DNA from: an uncultured Bacteroidota bacterium
GTDB taxonomy: Bacteria; Bacteroidota; Bacteroidia; Bacteroidales; WCHB1-69
DNA length: 64,000 nucleotides
NCBI GenBank assembly: GCA_902786595.1
Contig: CADADB010000011.1
Location: 1 to 64,000 of the forward strand
Direction: 5' to 3'
Shown here piece by piece: positions 28,241-36,342 of the stretch. The notes beneath the pieces are model-generated. The model was not told where the DNA came from and ran no database searches. It was given only the letters and a program-made list of their open reading frames with translations. A program made the position numbers and the translations under genes. Numbering within the stretch: position 1 is the first letter of the stretch; the number at the start of each line of letters is the position of its first letter.

Positions 28241-28268
28241 TGCATTATGCATAATTCATAATGCATAA
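28241..28268. repeat. Heptamer array TGCATTA/TGCATAA after the GT9 stop
   Basis: TGCATTA, TGCATAA, TTCATAA and TGCATAA start right after the stop codon. The array is also self-complementary and could act as a weak bidirectional hairpin between the convergent GT9 and trmO genes. Confidence 0.8.
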
Positions 28269-28283
28269 TTAGGAATAGAACTT

Positions 28284-28985
28284 TTATGTTTTGTTCCTTA
28301 ATTTCTTAATATATTCTACAACAACGAGGTTCGATTTGACGCGAAACCTCACCTCATATCCGTCAAACGGAAAACCATAAACCCTTTCTTCGTCGTGGTG
28401 GTAGGCGGGACGTGGGTCCTGGGCCAGTACCTCACGCAATTTTTCCAACTTTTCGGGTTTCAGCTTTTTGGCGATTACGTCGGGGATTTCCACTTCAAGC
28501 TGGTAGTCCTCGTGCTCTTGCGTGAACCCTTTGGTGGCTTCCGGGTGGCAATCGGTGGTGAGCAGATAAGGTTTGATGTCGTAAATCGGAGTGTTGTCCA
28601 TGAGGTCGGCACCGCCCACGAGTAGGGTAGGGTTCTTGGGGTTGAGGTCGGCCTCGATGAGCTCCACGCAGGAGAGTCCGATGGGATTGGGACGGAAAGG
28701 TGAGCGCGTGGCGAAGACACCCATGCGACGGTTGCCGCCGAGTCGTGGAGGACGTACCGTCGGCGACCATCCCTCCTGCTGTACTTCCGAGAAACCCCAG
28801 ATCAGCCACAAATGGGAAAACTCCTCGATGCCGCGCAGCGCTTCCGCATTCCGGTACGCGGGCTCGAACACGATACGAGCCCGCAACGACGACACCAACC
28901 CGCTCTGCCTCGGGATCCCGAACTTCGTCGGGAACTCGCTGCGAATACGGGCGATGACCTTGGTTTCAATAATTTGGTTGTCCAT
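28284..28985 (-). CDS. trmO: tRNA (N6-threonylcarbamoyladenosine37-N6)-methyltransferase-type protein (TsaA/YaeB family)
   Basis: The 233-residue product shows the family core: KFGIPRQSGLV, GIEEFSHLWLIWGF, VRPPRLGGNRRMGVFATRSPFRPNPIGLS and IYDIKPYL. TrmO methylates t6A37 of tRNA-Thr with SAM. The start at MDNQIIETKV (28985) is chosen because a -7 box TACATTTG lies just upstream (about 29006-29013 on the minus strand) and the 34 upstream in-frame codons are unlike the family. Confidence 0.88.
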   Translation of the reverse strand: MDNQIIETKVIARIRSEFPTKFGIPRQSGLVSSLRARIVFEPAYRNAEALRGIEEFSHLWLIWGFSEVQQEGWSPTVRPPRLGGNRRMGVFATRSPFRPNPIGLSCVELIEADLNPKNPTLLVGGADLMDNTPIYDIKPYLLTTDCHPEATKGFTQEHEDYQLEVEIPDVIAKKLKPEKLEKLREVLAQDPRPAYHHDEERVYGFPFDGYEVRFRVKSNLVVVEYIKKLRNKT

Positions 28986-29166
28986 GTATCCTTTATTCTT
29001 TGGCTTGCAAATGTATATAATTTTTGAATAATAGAGAAAATGATACCCTCTTTTAGACACCCAACGACGTGAAGAACCGAATAACATCTACACTTTCAAC
29101 ATTCTTTTCAATTTTTACAATTAATTATTAATAAATATATAGTTATTTTTGTATTAATATTATTTA

Positions 29167-29174
29167 TATCTTTG
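29167..29174 (+). promoter_or_regulatory. -7 box TATCTTTG for the toxin-domain gene
   Basis: TATCTTTG matches the consensus; a TTTG at 29148-29151 is a possible but closely spaced -33 element. The leader to the TTG start at 29195 would be only about 14 bases. Confidence 0.55.
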
Positions 29175-29175
29175 C

Positions 29176-29197
29176 CAAATCTAAATAGACAGATTTG
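29176..29197 (+). promoter_or_regulatory. Inverted repeat CAAATCT/AGATTTG covering the leader and TTG start
   Basis: CAAATCT (29176-29182), 8 bases, then AGATTTG (29191-29197); the right arm contains the TTG start codon. It could be an operator or an mRNA hairpin that hides the start. Confidence 0.6.
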
Positions 29198-29722
29198 AAA
29201 AAGGAACATATTGAAAAACATCCGATTGACCTTTCTACAGAAGTGGTTGCAACATACCCGAATGGTGGGAAGGTGGTAGTGTATAATGCCATTGACCGTA
29301 CTACTGAAGATTTCCATCGTATCATGATTTGCTCGATGTTCTTCGCGCAACAAGGTAAGCTGGTGGTGATGCCGCCGAAATTGGATGTGCCGTACAAAAA
29401 CCCTGCTTATAACAAAATATTCTGCACTCTTCGTGGAACGCCTTATTACGGCAAATGCCCTGATATGCTAGTGGATGGCCAAGGATATGAACATGAAGGA
29501 TATATTACAGAAAACCCAAAACATGCTATAAAGAATATGCTCAAGCATGGGTTGATTCAATCCGATAAAATAATAATAGATAAAACCGAATTGACAGAGA
29601 ATTATATTAAGTCTCGAATAAAGGGAAAAATATTAGAAGGGAAAAAAGTGACCGAAGTGTGGATCAGAGAAGGCGAGAGTTTGAGGATGGTTTATAAAAA
29701 TACGAACGACCAACCCAAATGA
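29195..29722 (+). CDS. Orphan CdiA-CT/tRNase-like toxin-domain protein
   Basis: The 175-residue product has no signal peptide. Its second half (C-P-D-M-L-V-D-G, then NPKHAIKNMLKHG, DKIIIDK and a final WIREGESLRMVYK) resembles the restriction-endonuclease-like nuclease fold found at the C-terminus of some CdiA toxins. I do not see a CdiA, Rhs or T9SS delivery part, nor an immunity gene next to it. An in-frame stop lies three codons upstream, so TTG at 29195 is the only start that keeps the N-terminal half. It could instead be a domesticated nuclease or a regulatory relative. Confidence 0.6.
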   Translation: MKKEHIEKHPIDLSTEVVATYPNGGKVVVYNAIDRTTEDFHRIMICSMFFAQQGKLVVMPPKLDVPYKNPAYNKIFCTLRGTPYYGKCPDMLVDGQGYEHEGYITENPKHAIKNMLKHGLIQSDKIIIDKTELTENYIKSRIKGKILEGKKVTEVWIREGESLRMVYKNTNDQPK

Positions 29723-29763
29723 ATGAATTGGCCGCCGGCCGCCGAATCCGCAGAATCGACAAT

Positions 29764-29787
29764 GCAAAAATACACTTTTTTTAATAT
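29764..29787 (-). promoter_or_regulatory. Orphan copy of the tRNA-type promoter block
   Basis: The minus strand has the same A-run, GTG, TATTTTTGC block (box 29765-29772) seen before tRNA-Lys and tRNA-Arg, but no tRNA follows. Transcription from it would run antisense into the 3' end of the toxin-domain gene. Confidence 0.6.
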
Positions 29788-29821
29788 CCAAACATTTTTC
29801 GATAATAATTTCTAAAAAAAA

Positions 29822-29850
29822 GTAGAGACGTACCGTTGGCGCGTCTCTAC
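29822..29850. repeat. Dispersed palindrome, copy c
   Basis: Arms GTAGAGACG and CGTCTCTAC around an imperfect 11-base core. Located between the toxin-domain gene and the MFS gene. Confidence 0.8.
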
Positions 29851-29877
29851 TTCTACAGGGACATAAAAGCCCCTATA

Positions 29878-29903
29878 TGATCTCTCATCTTCTCATCGCA
29901 TCA
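29878..29903. repeat. Octamer-like array (GATGAGA type) after the MFS stop
   Basis: On the minus strand TGATGCGATGAGAAGATGAG follows directly from the stop codon; related to the arrays after metG and infB. Confidence 0.5.
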
Positions 29904-31148
29904 CCGTTTCTCCATCCGATACCCCACCGTCGCGAAGAACAAGATGTATGCGTAGCTGACGAACAACAACGCGTAGGCGGAGTGCGGGTTCACCGCATCG
30001 GCGATTCGTCCGTAGATCAGTGGCATCACGGCACCGCCCACGATGGCCATCACCATCAGTGCGGAGGCGAACTCGGTGTGGTCGCCCAAATCATGGATAG
30101 CCAACGGCCAGATGGCGGGCCACATGATGGCGTGCGCGAAGCTCAGGCAGATGATGGCAATGATGGAGACAATGCCCGTTGTGCACAATGCCACGATAAC
30201 CAACGCGACGGAGAGCAGCAACTGGATGATCAGGGCCTGCCGTTGCGAAATAACTTTCGGCACAAACAGGATGCCGCAAATATAACCCACCAACAGGGCG
30301 ATTAAAGCGTAAACACCGAAATAATGGGAAACTGCGGTGGGAATGCCATAATAGTCGCCGTAAGGAATCAAAGTGTCGATGGCGATAACTTCCGCACCCA
30401 CATAGAAGAAGATGGCGAAAACGCCGAGCCACAAATACGGGAAGCTGAAGATGCTGGTCTTCTTGCCGTCCACAATTTTCTCTTCCTCAACGATTTCCGG
30501 CAGATGCGCCGTCTTGATGAAAAGCACCAATGCAATGAGAACGGCCGTCATGATGAGGTATGGGATGATGACGCCGTTGGAGAGCTGCTGCAGCATGGCT
30601 TCTTTTTCCGGACCGGGGGCCATCTCCTTGATGCTCTCGAAGAGGTGTTCTTTGCCGCTGAACAGGGCGTTATAGAGGACCAGGATGCCGATCATGCCGG
30701 CCACCTTGTTGCAGATGCCCATGATGCTCATGCGCCGCGCCGCCGACTCAATCGGACCGATGACCGTGACGAAGGGGTTACTGGCGGTCTGCAACAGTGA
30801 CAATCCGCTGCCTTGCAGGAAAAGACCCAGCAAGAACATCGGGTAGCTGCGCATTTTCGCTCCCGGGATGAACATCATGCAGCCGATAGCCATGACGACC
30901 AACCCTAATGCCATGCCGTTGCTGTATCCTGTCTTCTTCAACACGAAAGAAGACGGAATCGACATCACAAAATAGGCGATGTAGAAGGCGAACGTCACCA
31001 AATAGCCCTGCACTTGGGTGGTCAGTTCGCAGGAAGTGCGCATGTAGGGGATCAAAATGTTGTTCAGCCATGTCACGAAACCGAATACGAAGAACAGCGA
31101 TCCGATGACGAACATGCTATAGGCAGTACTTTTCTTTTTTTCTTCCAT
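29901..31148 (-). CDS. Sugar MFS transporter, GluP/FucP family
   Basis: The 415-residue protein has about 12 hydrophobic segments. It opens with SMFVIGSLFFVFGFVTWLNNILIPY and includes LLGLFLQGSGLSLLQTASNPFVTVIGP, both typical of the glucose/galactose and fucose proton symporter family. A large central cytoplasmic loop ends in VEEEKIVDGKKTS. An ATG two codons upstream (31154) is equally possible. It would supply monosaccharides; the GH3 glycosidase and rpe nearby fit sugar use but are in separate units. Confidence 0.85.
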   Translation of the reverse strand: MEEKKKSTAYSMFVIGSLFFVFGFVTWLNNILIPYMRTSCELTTQVQGYLVTFAFYIAYFVMSIPSSFVLKKTGYSNGMALGLVVMAIGCMMFIPGAKMRSYPMFLLGLFLQGSGLSLLQTASNPFVTVIGPIESAARRMSIMGICNKVAGMIGILVLYNALFSGKEHLFESIKEMAPGPEKEAMLQQLSNGVIIPYLIMTAVLIALVLFIKTAHLPEIVEEEKIVDGKKTSIFSFPYLWLGVFAIFFYVGAEVIAIDTLIPYGDYYGIPTAVSHYFGVYALIALLVGYICGILFVPKVISQRQALIIQLLLSVALVIVALCTTGIVSIIAIICLSFAHAIMWPAIWPLAIHDLGDHTEFASALMVMAIVGGAVMPLIYGRIADAVNPHSAYALLFVSYAYILFFATVGYRMEKR

Positions 31149-31160
31149 AAACATTCGAAT

Positions 31161-31784
31161 TTACTTGATTCTTTTCATCAATTCCGCCTTTTTGGCATCA
31201 TATTCCTCTTGGGTGATGATCTGGAGATCCAGTTTTTCCTTCCACTTCTTCAATTCTTGTATGGCGGCATCGGAGGCCATCTCTTCCAGATTAGCTTTGA
31301 CGACCACCTCTTTTGTGGCAATTGCTTCTTCAAAGTTGGTGCAGGCCAGACCGCCGCGATTCAGCACGAGGTAGATTTTGCAGCCGCATGTCATTTTGTT
31401 GAAAGGATCCACAGGCACGCATTGGATTCTCTTAATGGTGGCTACACCGCCGGCACGGTTTTCGATACGCTCCGCACGCTCTTGACTTACCGCACGATCA
31501 GAAGTTGTAGCTTTTTCATCTTCTGCCAGTGCGTTTAACCAACTTCCTGTAACATCCTTGAAATAGACATAATATTTGCCATTTGTCGGATAACCGTATG
31601 TAATGGTGGAGCCAATCTTGTACGTTACTCCGTCGGACGCCACATAAGTCGTGATGTCATCACCACCCTTTTTCCCGGTTAACTCTTTGGCCGACTTTTG
31701 TTCCAAAATATCTTGGTAGGTGACGGTTTGCGCATTAGAAATCAAACACAATCCTACAAAAAGAAGAATAAAAAGCTTTTTCAT
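31161..31784 (-). CDS. Exported protein with C-terminal SHOCT-like motif
   Basis: The 207-residue product has a signal peptide (MKKLFILLFVGLCLISNAQ). The mature region is beta-rich with no known enzyme motif and a C-G-C near residue 131. The last 35 residues (LKKWKEKLDLQIITQEEYDAKKAELM) match the SHOCT pattern: a short helix pair with 'G/D-x-I-I-T-x-E-E-Y/F', often found at the end of membrane or exported proteins. It sits between the MFS gene and rpe with very short gaps, so co-transcription is likely. Confidence 0.65.
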   Translation of the reverse strand: MKKLFILLFVGLCLISNAQTVTYQDILEQKSAKELTGKKGGDDITTYVASDGVTYKIGSTITYGYPTNGKYYVYFKDVTGSWLNALAEDEKATTSDRAVSQERAERIENRAGGVATIKRIQCVPVDPFNKMTCGCKIYLVLNRGGLACTNFEEAIATKEVVVKANLEEMASDAAIQELKKWKEKLDLQIITQEEYDAKKAELMKRIK

Positions 31785-31787
31785 TGT

Positions 31788-32444
31788 TTATAAGTGTTTT
31801 AATTGATGAATCATATTTTCGGGATTTTCCGCTTTGAAAACGGCATTTCCGGCTACCACCGCGTCGGCGCCGGCCTTGATGATGTCCGCAATGTTGTCCG
31901 CATTTACGCCGCCATCGACCTCGATGAGCGCATTCGAATGATTGCGCTTGATCATTGCGCGGAGTTCAGCAATGCGGTGCAGCGAACGTTGGATGAATTT
32001 CTGACCGCCAAAGCCAGGATTTACAGACATAATCAGCACTAAATCAACATCTTGTATAATGTCTTCCAATCCAGCAACCGGTGTGTGGGGATTGAGGGCT
32101 ACGCCCGCCAGCATGTCATGTTCTTTGATTTGGTATATCGTGCGGTGCAAATGTGTGCAGGCCTCCCAGTGGATGGTCAGCATATCGCAACCTATCTCCT
32201 TGAAAGTTTGGATGTAACGTTCCGGTTGCACAATCATCAGATGTGTGTCCAACGGCTTTTCGGACAACTTTCTGACCGCCTTGATGACAGGCATTCCGAA
32301 AGAGATGTTCGGCACAAAAACACCATCCATAACATCCAGATGAATCCAGTCTGCTTCTGAATGGTTCAACATGGCAATCTCTTCTCCCAATCGGTTGAAA
32401 TCCGCCGACAACAACGACGGAGCAATAATCGGCTTTACACTCAT
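31788..32444 (-). CDS. rpe: Ribulose-phosphate 3-epimerase
   Basis: The 218-residue TIM-barrel enzyme interconverts ribulose-5-phosphate and xylulose-5-phosphate. Motifs: IAPSLLSADF, HLDVMDGVFVPNISFG (metal-binding His/Asp), THLMIVQPERYI, LIMSVNPGFGGQKFI, EVDGGVNADN and AGADAVVAGNAVF. A -7 box TACTTTTG is at about 32466-32473 on the minus strand. It is the first gene of an rpe, SHOCT protein, MFS transcript. Confidence 0.96.
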   Translation of the reverse strand: MSVKPIIAPSLLSADFNRLGEEIAMLNHSEADWIHLDVMDGVFVPNISFGMPVIKAVRKLSEKPLDTHLMIVQPERYIQTFKEIGCDMLTIHWEACTHLHRTIYQIKEHDMLAGVALNPHTPVAGLEDIIQDVDLVLIMSVNPGFGGQKFIQRSLHRIAELRAMIKRNHSNALIEVDGGVNADNIADIIKAGADAVVAGNAVFKAENPENMIHQLKHL

Positions 32445-32512
32445 TTTCTGTAAATTTGAGGGCGCAAAAGTACTAAAAATTGGATTATCTCCGCAACCCT
32501 AATTTATCCCCA

Positions 32513-32617
32513 CTTTAACCCTTAACCCTTAACCTTTAACCCTTAACCTTTAACCCTTAACCCTTAACCCTTAACCCTTGAACCTTAACCCTTAACCCTT
32601 GAACCTTAACCCTTAAA
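32513..32617. repeat. Heptamer array CCTTAAC/CTTTAAC, about 14-15 units
   Basis: Units keep a 7-base register from 32513 to 32575, after which 8-base CCTTGAAC variants appear. The array fills the spacer between the rpe promoter and the GH3 stop codon (32619-32621). It is related in sequence to the array at 6454. Confidence 0.95.
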
Positions 32618-32618
32618 C

Positions 32619-34748
32619 TCAATACCTCACCTCTAACTTCTGGTCCCCATAATGGAACACAAACGTTCCGGAATGCCACTCAAAATGCTGGTAATCATCA
32701 ACGTATGTGTTAAAGAAATCTTCATCAACATGGAATGTAACCGTTCGGGACTCTCCTTTAGGAATGAATACCCGCTGAAAACCGACCAGCGTTTTCACAG
32801 GACTGCGTTTGTCTCCAGTGTTGGTCAGATATAGCTGCGCCACCTCTTCACCATCACAGTTGCCCGTGTTTTTTATGGAATAAGAAAATGTATGCTCATT
32901 AGGATTGTATTGTCCATCCTCATATTCGAAAGTTGTGTAGCTCAGGCCATAGCCGAAAGGATAGAGCGGCTTTTCGGTCAGAAAACGGTAAGTGCGGTTT
33001 TCCATTTCGTAGCTGTCGAAGGGCGGGAGTTCGTTTTGGGAACTGTAAAAAGTCACGGGCAGTTTGCCGCTTGGGTTAACCTTTCCGAAAAGCACGTCAG
33101 CCACGGCGGTTCCTGCCGCCTGACCGCCATACCAGGCCGCCAGCACGGCATCGAGGTTCTCATCTTCCCAGTCTAAAGCTACCGCACCGCCGGAACAGAG
33201 AACAAATACCATAGGTTTTCCCATCTTCTTGATTTTCATCAACATACCTTCCTGAATACGCGGCAGATCGATATTTGTTCTATCGCCGCCATGGAATCCG
33301 TCCATCTCTACTTTCAACTCTTCGCCTTCTAACTCAGGGGAAAGCCCACCCACGAAAATCACAAGATCGCACTTGGAAATCTGACGGTTAAAATCATGCG
33401 GCAGACGATACTTGCCATCAACATGGTGACAGGCAGTGTCGAAATAGATTTTAGGACGTTGGTTTTCTGGCAACGTATGGATATAGTTGACGATACCTTC
33501 ATAGATGGTTACGGCATGGCGCGGTGTGCCGTTATAATTTCCACACAACATGACCGAATCCGCCGCATTGGGCCCAACAATAGCTATTTTTTTGAATTTT
33601 CCAGGTTGCAACGGCAAGATATTCCCTTTGTTTTGAAGAAGGACGATGCTTTTTTGCGCCATTTCGAGAGCTTTTTCCTCAAACTTGGCGGTGTCGGGCA
33701 TTTGAGTGAAGGGTTGCTCAGGATCAAACATTCCCAAAGCGAGACGCGATTTAAGTATTTTAAATACATGGTTGTCAATAATATACATCGGTATTAATCC
33801 CTTAATGTATGCATCTTTCAAGGCATTGAGACCGCTGCCGCACTCCAAGTCGATAACGGAACCGAAAGCGGCGGCGGCAGCATCGGCGGCGGTAGCGTGC
33901 GTTTCGTGCCGCGGAATCACCGTGTCACGCTCCCAACAATCGTTCAACGCCCAGCAATCCGTCACAAAAAGGTTATCGTAACCCCACTGATTTTGAAGTA
34001 TTTGGACGAGCAGATCATTATTGGTGCAGCAGGGTTCCCCGTTCAGCCGGTTGTAACCGCACATCACCATGCCCACGTCTGTGTGACTTACAATGTACTT
34101 AAAAGCAGGCAGATAGGTTGTCCACAAGGCGCGGCCGCTGACATTCGCGTCAAAAGAGTGCCGGTCGGCTTCGGGACCGCTGTGCACGGCAAAGTGCTTG
34201 ATGCAGGCAAGGGCCTTGTAGCGGCCATTGATTTGCTGTTGTAGCCCTTTCACACATGCGGTGCCCATGCGGGCGGTGAGGTAAGGATCTTCGCCGTAGG
34301 TTTCCATGCCTCTTCCCCAACGCGGGTCGCGGAAAATGTTGATATTCGGGGTGAAAAACGTCAGTCCGGTATAATCGCCGTATTGGCCGGCATGCTGAGC
34401 GCGATAGTACTTCATCCGGGCCTCGTCCGCAATCATGCCGAACATTTCCTGCACAGAATTGTCATCAAAAGTGGCGGCTAAAGCGGTTGGCATAGGATAT
34501 ACAGTGGCGTAACCGTTACGTGCCACTCCGTGCAATGCTTCGTTCCACCAACTATAGGCAGGAATACCCAGTCGCTCTATGGCCGGGTTCTGATGTTCCA
34601 TCATGCCTAGCTTTTCTTCCAAAGTGAGTTGATTCAAAAGGAGTTGCGCTCGCTCATCAATGGAAAGATTCGGGTTGCGGAAATCCTGCTGCGCGATAGC
34701 GCAACAAGAAAACAGTATTCCTATAATGCTGAAGATTATTTTGCTCAT
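32619..34748 (-). CDS. Glycoside hydrolase family 3, beta-glucosidase/xylosidase type
   Basis: The 709-residue protein has a signal sequence (MSKIIFSIIGILFSCCAIAQ), the GH3 (alpha/beta)8 domain with SWWNEALHGVAR, RDPRWGRGMETYGEDPYL, K-H-F at 184-186 and the nucleophile Asp264 in V-T-D-C-W-A, an (alpha/beta)6 domain (VGPNAADSVMLCGNYNG, then VFVLCSGGAVAL) and a fibronectin-III-like C-terminal domain. The NEALHG and DPRWGRG forms are those of beta-xylosidase/beta-glucosidase members. It probably acts in the periplasm. The gene follows the T9SS beta-helix gene by four bases. Confidence 0.93.
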   Translation of the reverse strand: MSKIIFSIIGILFSCCAIAQQDFRNPNLSIDERAQLLLNQLTLEEKLGMMEHQNPAIERLGIPAYSWWNEALHGVARNGYATVYPMPTALAATFDDNSVQEMFGMIADEARMKYYRAQHAGQYGDYTGLTFFTPNINIFRDPRWGRGMETYGEDPYLTARMGTACVKGLQQQINGRYKALACIKHFAVHSGPEADRHSFDANVSGRALWTTYLPAFKYIVSHTDVGMVMCGYNRLNGEPCCTNNDLLVQILQNQWGYDNLFVTDCWALNDCWERDTVIPRHETHATAADAAAAAFGSVIDLECGSGLNALKDAYIKGLIPMYIIDNHVFKILKSRLALGMFDPEQPFTQMPDTAKFEEKALEMAQKSIVLLQNKGNILPLQPGKFKKIAIVGPNAADSVMLCGNYNGTPRHAVTIYEGIVNYIHTLPENQRPKIYFDTACHHVDGKYRLPHDFNRQISKCDLVIFVGGLSPELEGEELKVEMDGFHGGDRTNIDLPRIQEGMLMKIKKMGKPMVFVLCSGGAVALDWEDENLDAVLAAWYGGQAAGTAVADVLFGKVNPSGKLPVTFYSSQNELPPFDSYEMENRTYRFLTEKPLYPFGYGLSYTTFEYEDGQYNPNEHTFSYSIKNTGNCDGEEVAQLYLTNTGDKRSPVKTLVGFQRVFIPKGESRTVTFHVDEDFFNTYVDDYQHFEWHSGTFVFHYGDQKLEVRY

Positions 34749-34752
34749 AATA

Positions 34753-36210
34753 TTACCGAACAATCAATTTTCGAGTGATAAAAGTGTTATCTTTTTGTAT
34801 GTAAACAAGATATGTTCCTGATTTTAATCCCTTCGTGGCGATGCGGTTCGTTCCTGGCTGCGCCTCGCCGAACATCACGCATTGTCCCGCTATATTGAAA
34901 ATCTTCCAATTCAAATTTTCTTCCGTAGGGTTCTCCAATGTGACTGCCCCATGAGTGACAGGATTCGGAAATAGGTTAATTTTCGTTAAAAGATTGTTTT
35001 GCATGGATTCCGGATTCGACACACAGAAAGGGATGTACGTAACTAAACCGTAACTGTCATTGTCTGGCTTATGAAAAATTACATTCTCGACAGAATCGGC
35101 GGTGGAGTATCCCCAGTAGTTGCCGACCGCGTCCATATTGCTGTTGGCATTGTTGTACAGTTCGTAATCCACACCGCCGTTTCCATTGTTATACAGTACG
35201 TTGTAACCGTAATCCTCTGCCGTGCCCATATCCAAATGATGATAATAGATGGCGGTGACACCCCAGAGGTTGCCGGTGATGAGGTTGCGGCGCAGCTTGG
35301 CGGCACAGGTAGTGTCGTAACCGTAAATGCTGATTCCACTGCCACCGTTATTCGGTGTTACCTCCAAGTCATTGTCGATAAACTGATTATCGTAAATTTC
35401 AGCGGAAATACGATAGCCGTTTTGCGTGTAACCATAGCGGTTGTTCGTGATTACATTGTCCTTCAGCAGCACATGCGTGACTCCCGGATTCGACAAGTTG
35501 GAAATGCCGATGCCACCAGACATCGTACTGGCTACACCTTCGATACGGTTACCGATAATGAAAATCGTGTCCGTTGTGCCCGGTCCGATGTTGATCTGGG
35601 GATTATTGGTGTTCGCCAAAACATTGTTATAGAAAACATTATTCAAGATTCTCGGGCACCCGTCAGCATTGACCGCCGATTGGATGGCACACGCTTGGTT
35701 GTCATGAAAATAGCAGTTCCGAATCACAGGATGACAGTTTATATAACCAATGACATGATTCGAAAAATGATCAAATTCGCAAGAATCGATAACCATGCCG
35801 CTGTTTATCAGCTTAATTCCCTGGCAATAGCGAAAGTGGACATTCAATAACGAGCTCAACGAAGACTCCTCAAAACGGAGTTCAAAATAGTTGTTTTGTG
35901 TTGAATCCCCTTGAAAGACAAGAGGTTGGTTTCGTGTTTCCGTTTGCAAACAACCTATAATCGTTAAAGTGACACCGTTGTTGACCACTACAGACATTGC
36001 GGAAGATTCCAGTGTCAGCATGTCATTAGCCGATAAGGTTAAATTTTGTGAAATCACATAGTGTCCTGATGTGCTGGCTTGAACAGCTGAAGGTGCGGCT
36101 GTGCATAGGGATTCAAGTGTGTAGGTTTGTCCGTTTCCCGGAGAAACCCATTGTGCAAAACTATAATTGACAAAGAATAATCCAGTAATAACGATTAACA
36201 ATTTTTTCAT
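34753..36210 (-). CDS. Secreted right-handed beta-helix protein with T9SS sorting domain
   Basis: The 485-residue product has a signal peptide (to about Ala19), a parallel beta-helix made of repeated N-x-(F/I)-x-(N/D) rungs (NCYFHDNQA, NNVFYNNVL, DNVITNNRYG, DNQFIDND, NLITGNLWG), and a C-terminal type A T9SS domain (FPNPVTHGAVTL, WKIFNIAGQ, GLKSGTYLVYI, TRKLIVR). Such helices often bind or cut polysaccharide, but no catalytic residues are evident. It is transcribed with the GH3 gene, which suggests a shared glycan target. A -7 box TACCTTTG lies at about 36225-36232 on the minus strand. Confidence 0.85.
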   Translation of the reverse strand: MKKLLIVITGLFFVNYSFAQWVSPGNGQTYTLESLCTAAPSAVQASTSGHYVISQNLTLSANDMLTLESSAMSVVVNNGVTLTIIGCLQTETRNQPLVFQGDSTQNNYFELRFEESSLSSLLNVHFRYCQGIKLINSGMVIDSCEFDHFSNHVIGYINCHPVIRNCYFHDNQACAIQSAVNADGCPRILNNVFYNNVLANTNNPQINIGPGTTDTIFIIGNRIEGVASTMSGGIGISNLSNPGVTHVLLKDNVITNNRYGYTQNGYRISAEIYDNQFIDNDLEVTPNNGGSGISIYGYDTTCAAKLRRNLITGNLWGVTAIYYHHLDMGTAEDYGYNVLYNNGNGGVDYELYNNANSNMDAVGNYWGYSTADSVENVIFHKPDNDSYGLVTYIPFCVSNPESMQNNLLTKINLFPNPVTHGAVTLENPTEENLNWKIFNIAGQCVMFGEAQPGTNRIATKGLKSGTYLVYIQKDNTFITRKLIVR

Positions 36211-36272
36211 GACAAAAATTTAATCGGCAAAGGTACATAAATTACAAATACGCACACTAACAAAAGACCGCG

Positions 36273-36300
36273 GTAGAGACGTTTCAGGAAACGTCTCTAC
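36273..36300. repeat. Dispersed palindrome, copy d
   Basis: Arms GTAGAGACG and CGTCTCTAC around a TTTCAGGAAA core; near-perfect palindrome, between two minus-strand genes. Confidence 0.85.
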
Positions 36301-36342
36301 ACGTTGGATTAAATTGTAAAAAATGACCCGAACCGATTCGGA

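Noticed and set aside
28241-28268. Strong terminator between GT9 and trmO
   Set aside because: The hairpin is AT-only and not followed by a clear T run; kept as a repeat with possible weak terminator activity.
29195-31154. Genomic island around the toxin-domain gene
   Set aside because: No integrase, transposase, direct repeats or att-like duplication can be seen; only the orphan promoter hints at past exchange.
35071-35850. Plus-strand frame of 259 codons opposite the beta-helix gene
   Set aside because: Mirror of the repetitive beta-helix; no start context or motif.
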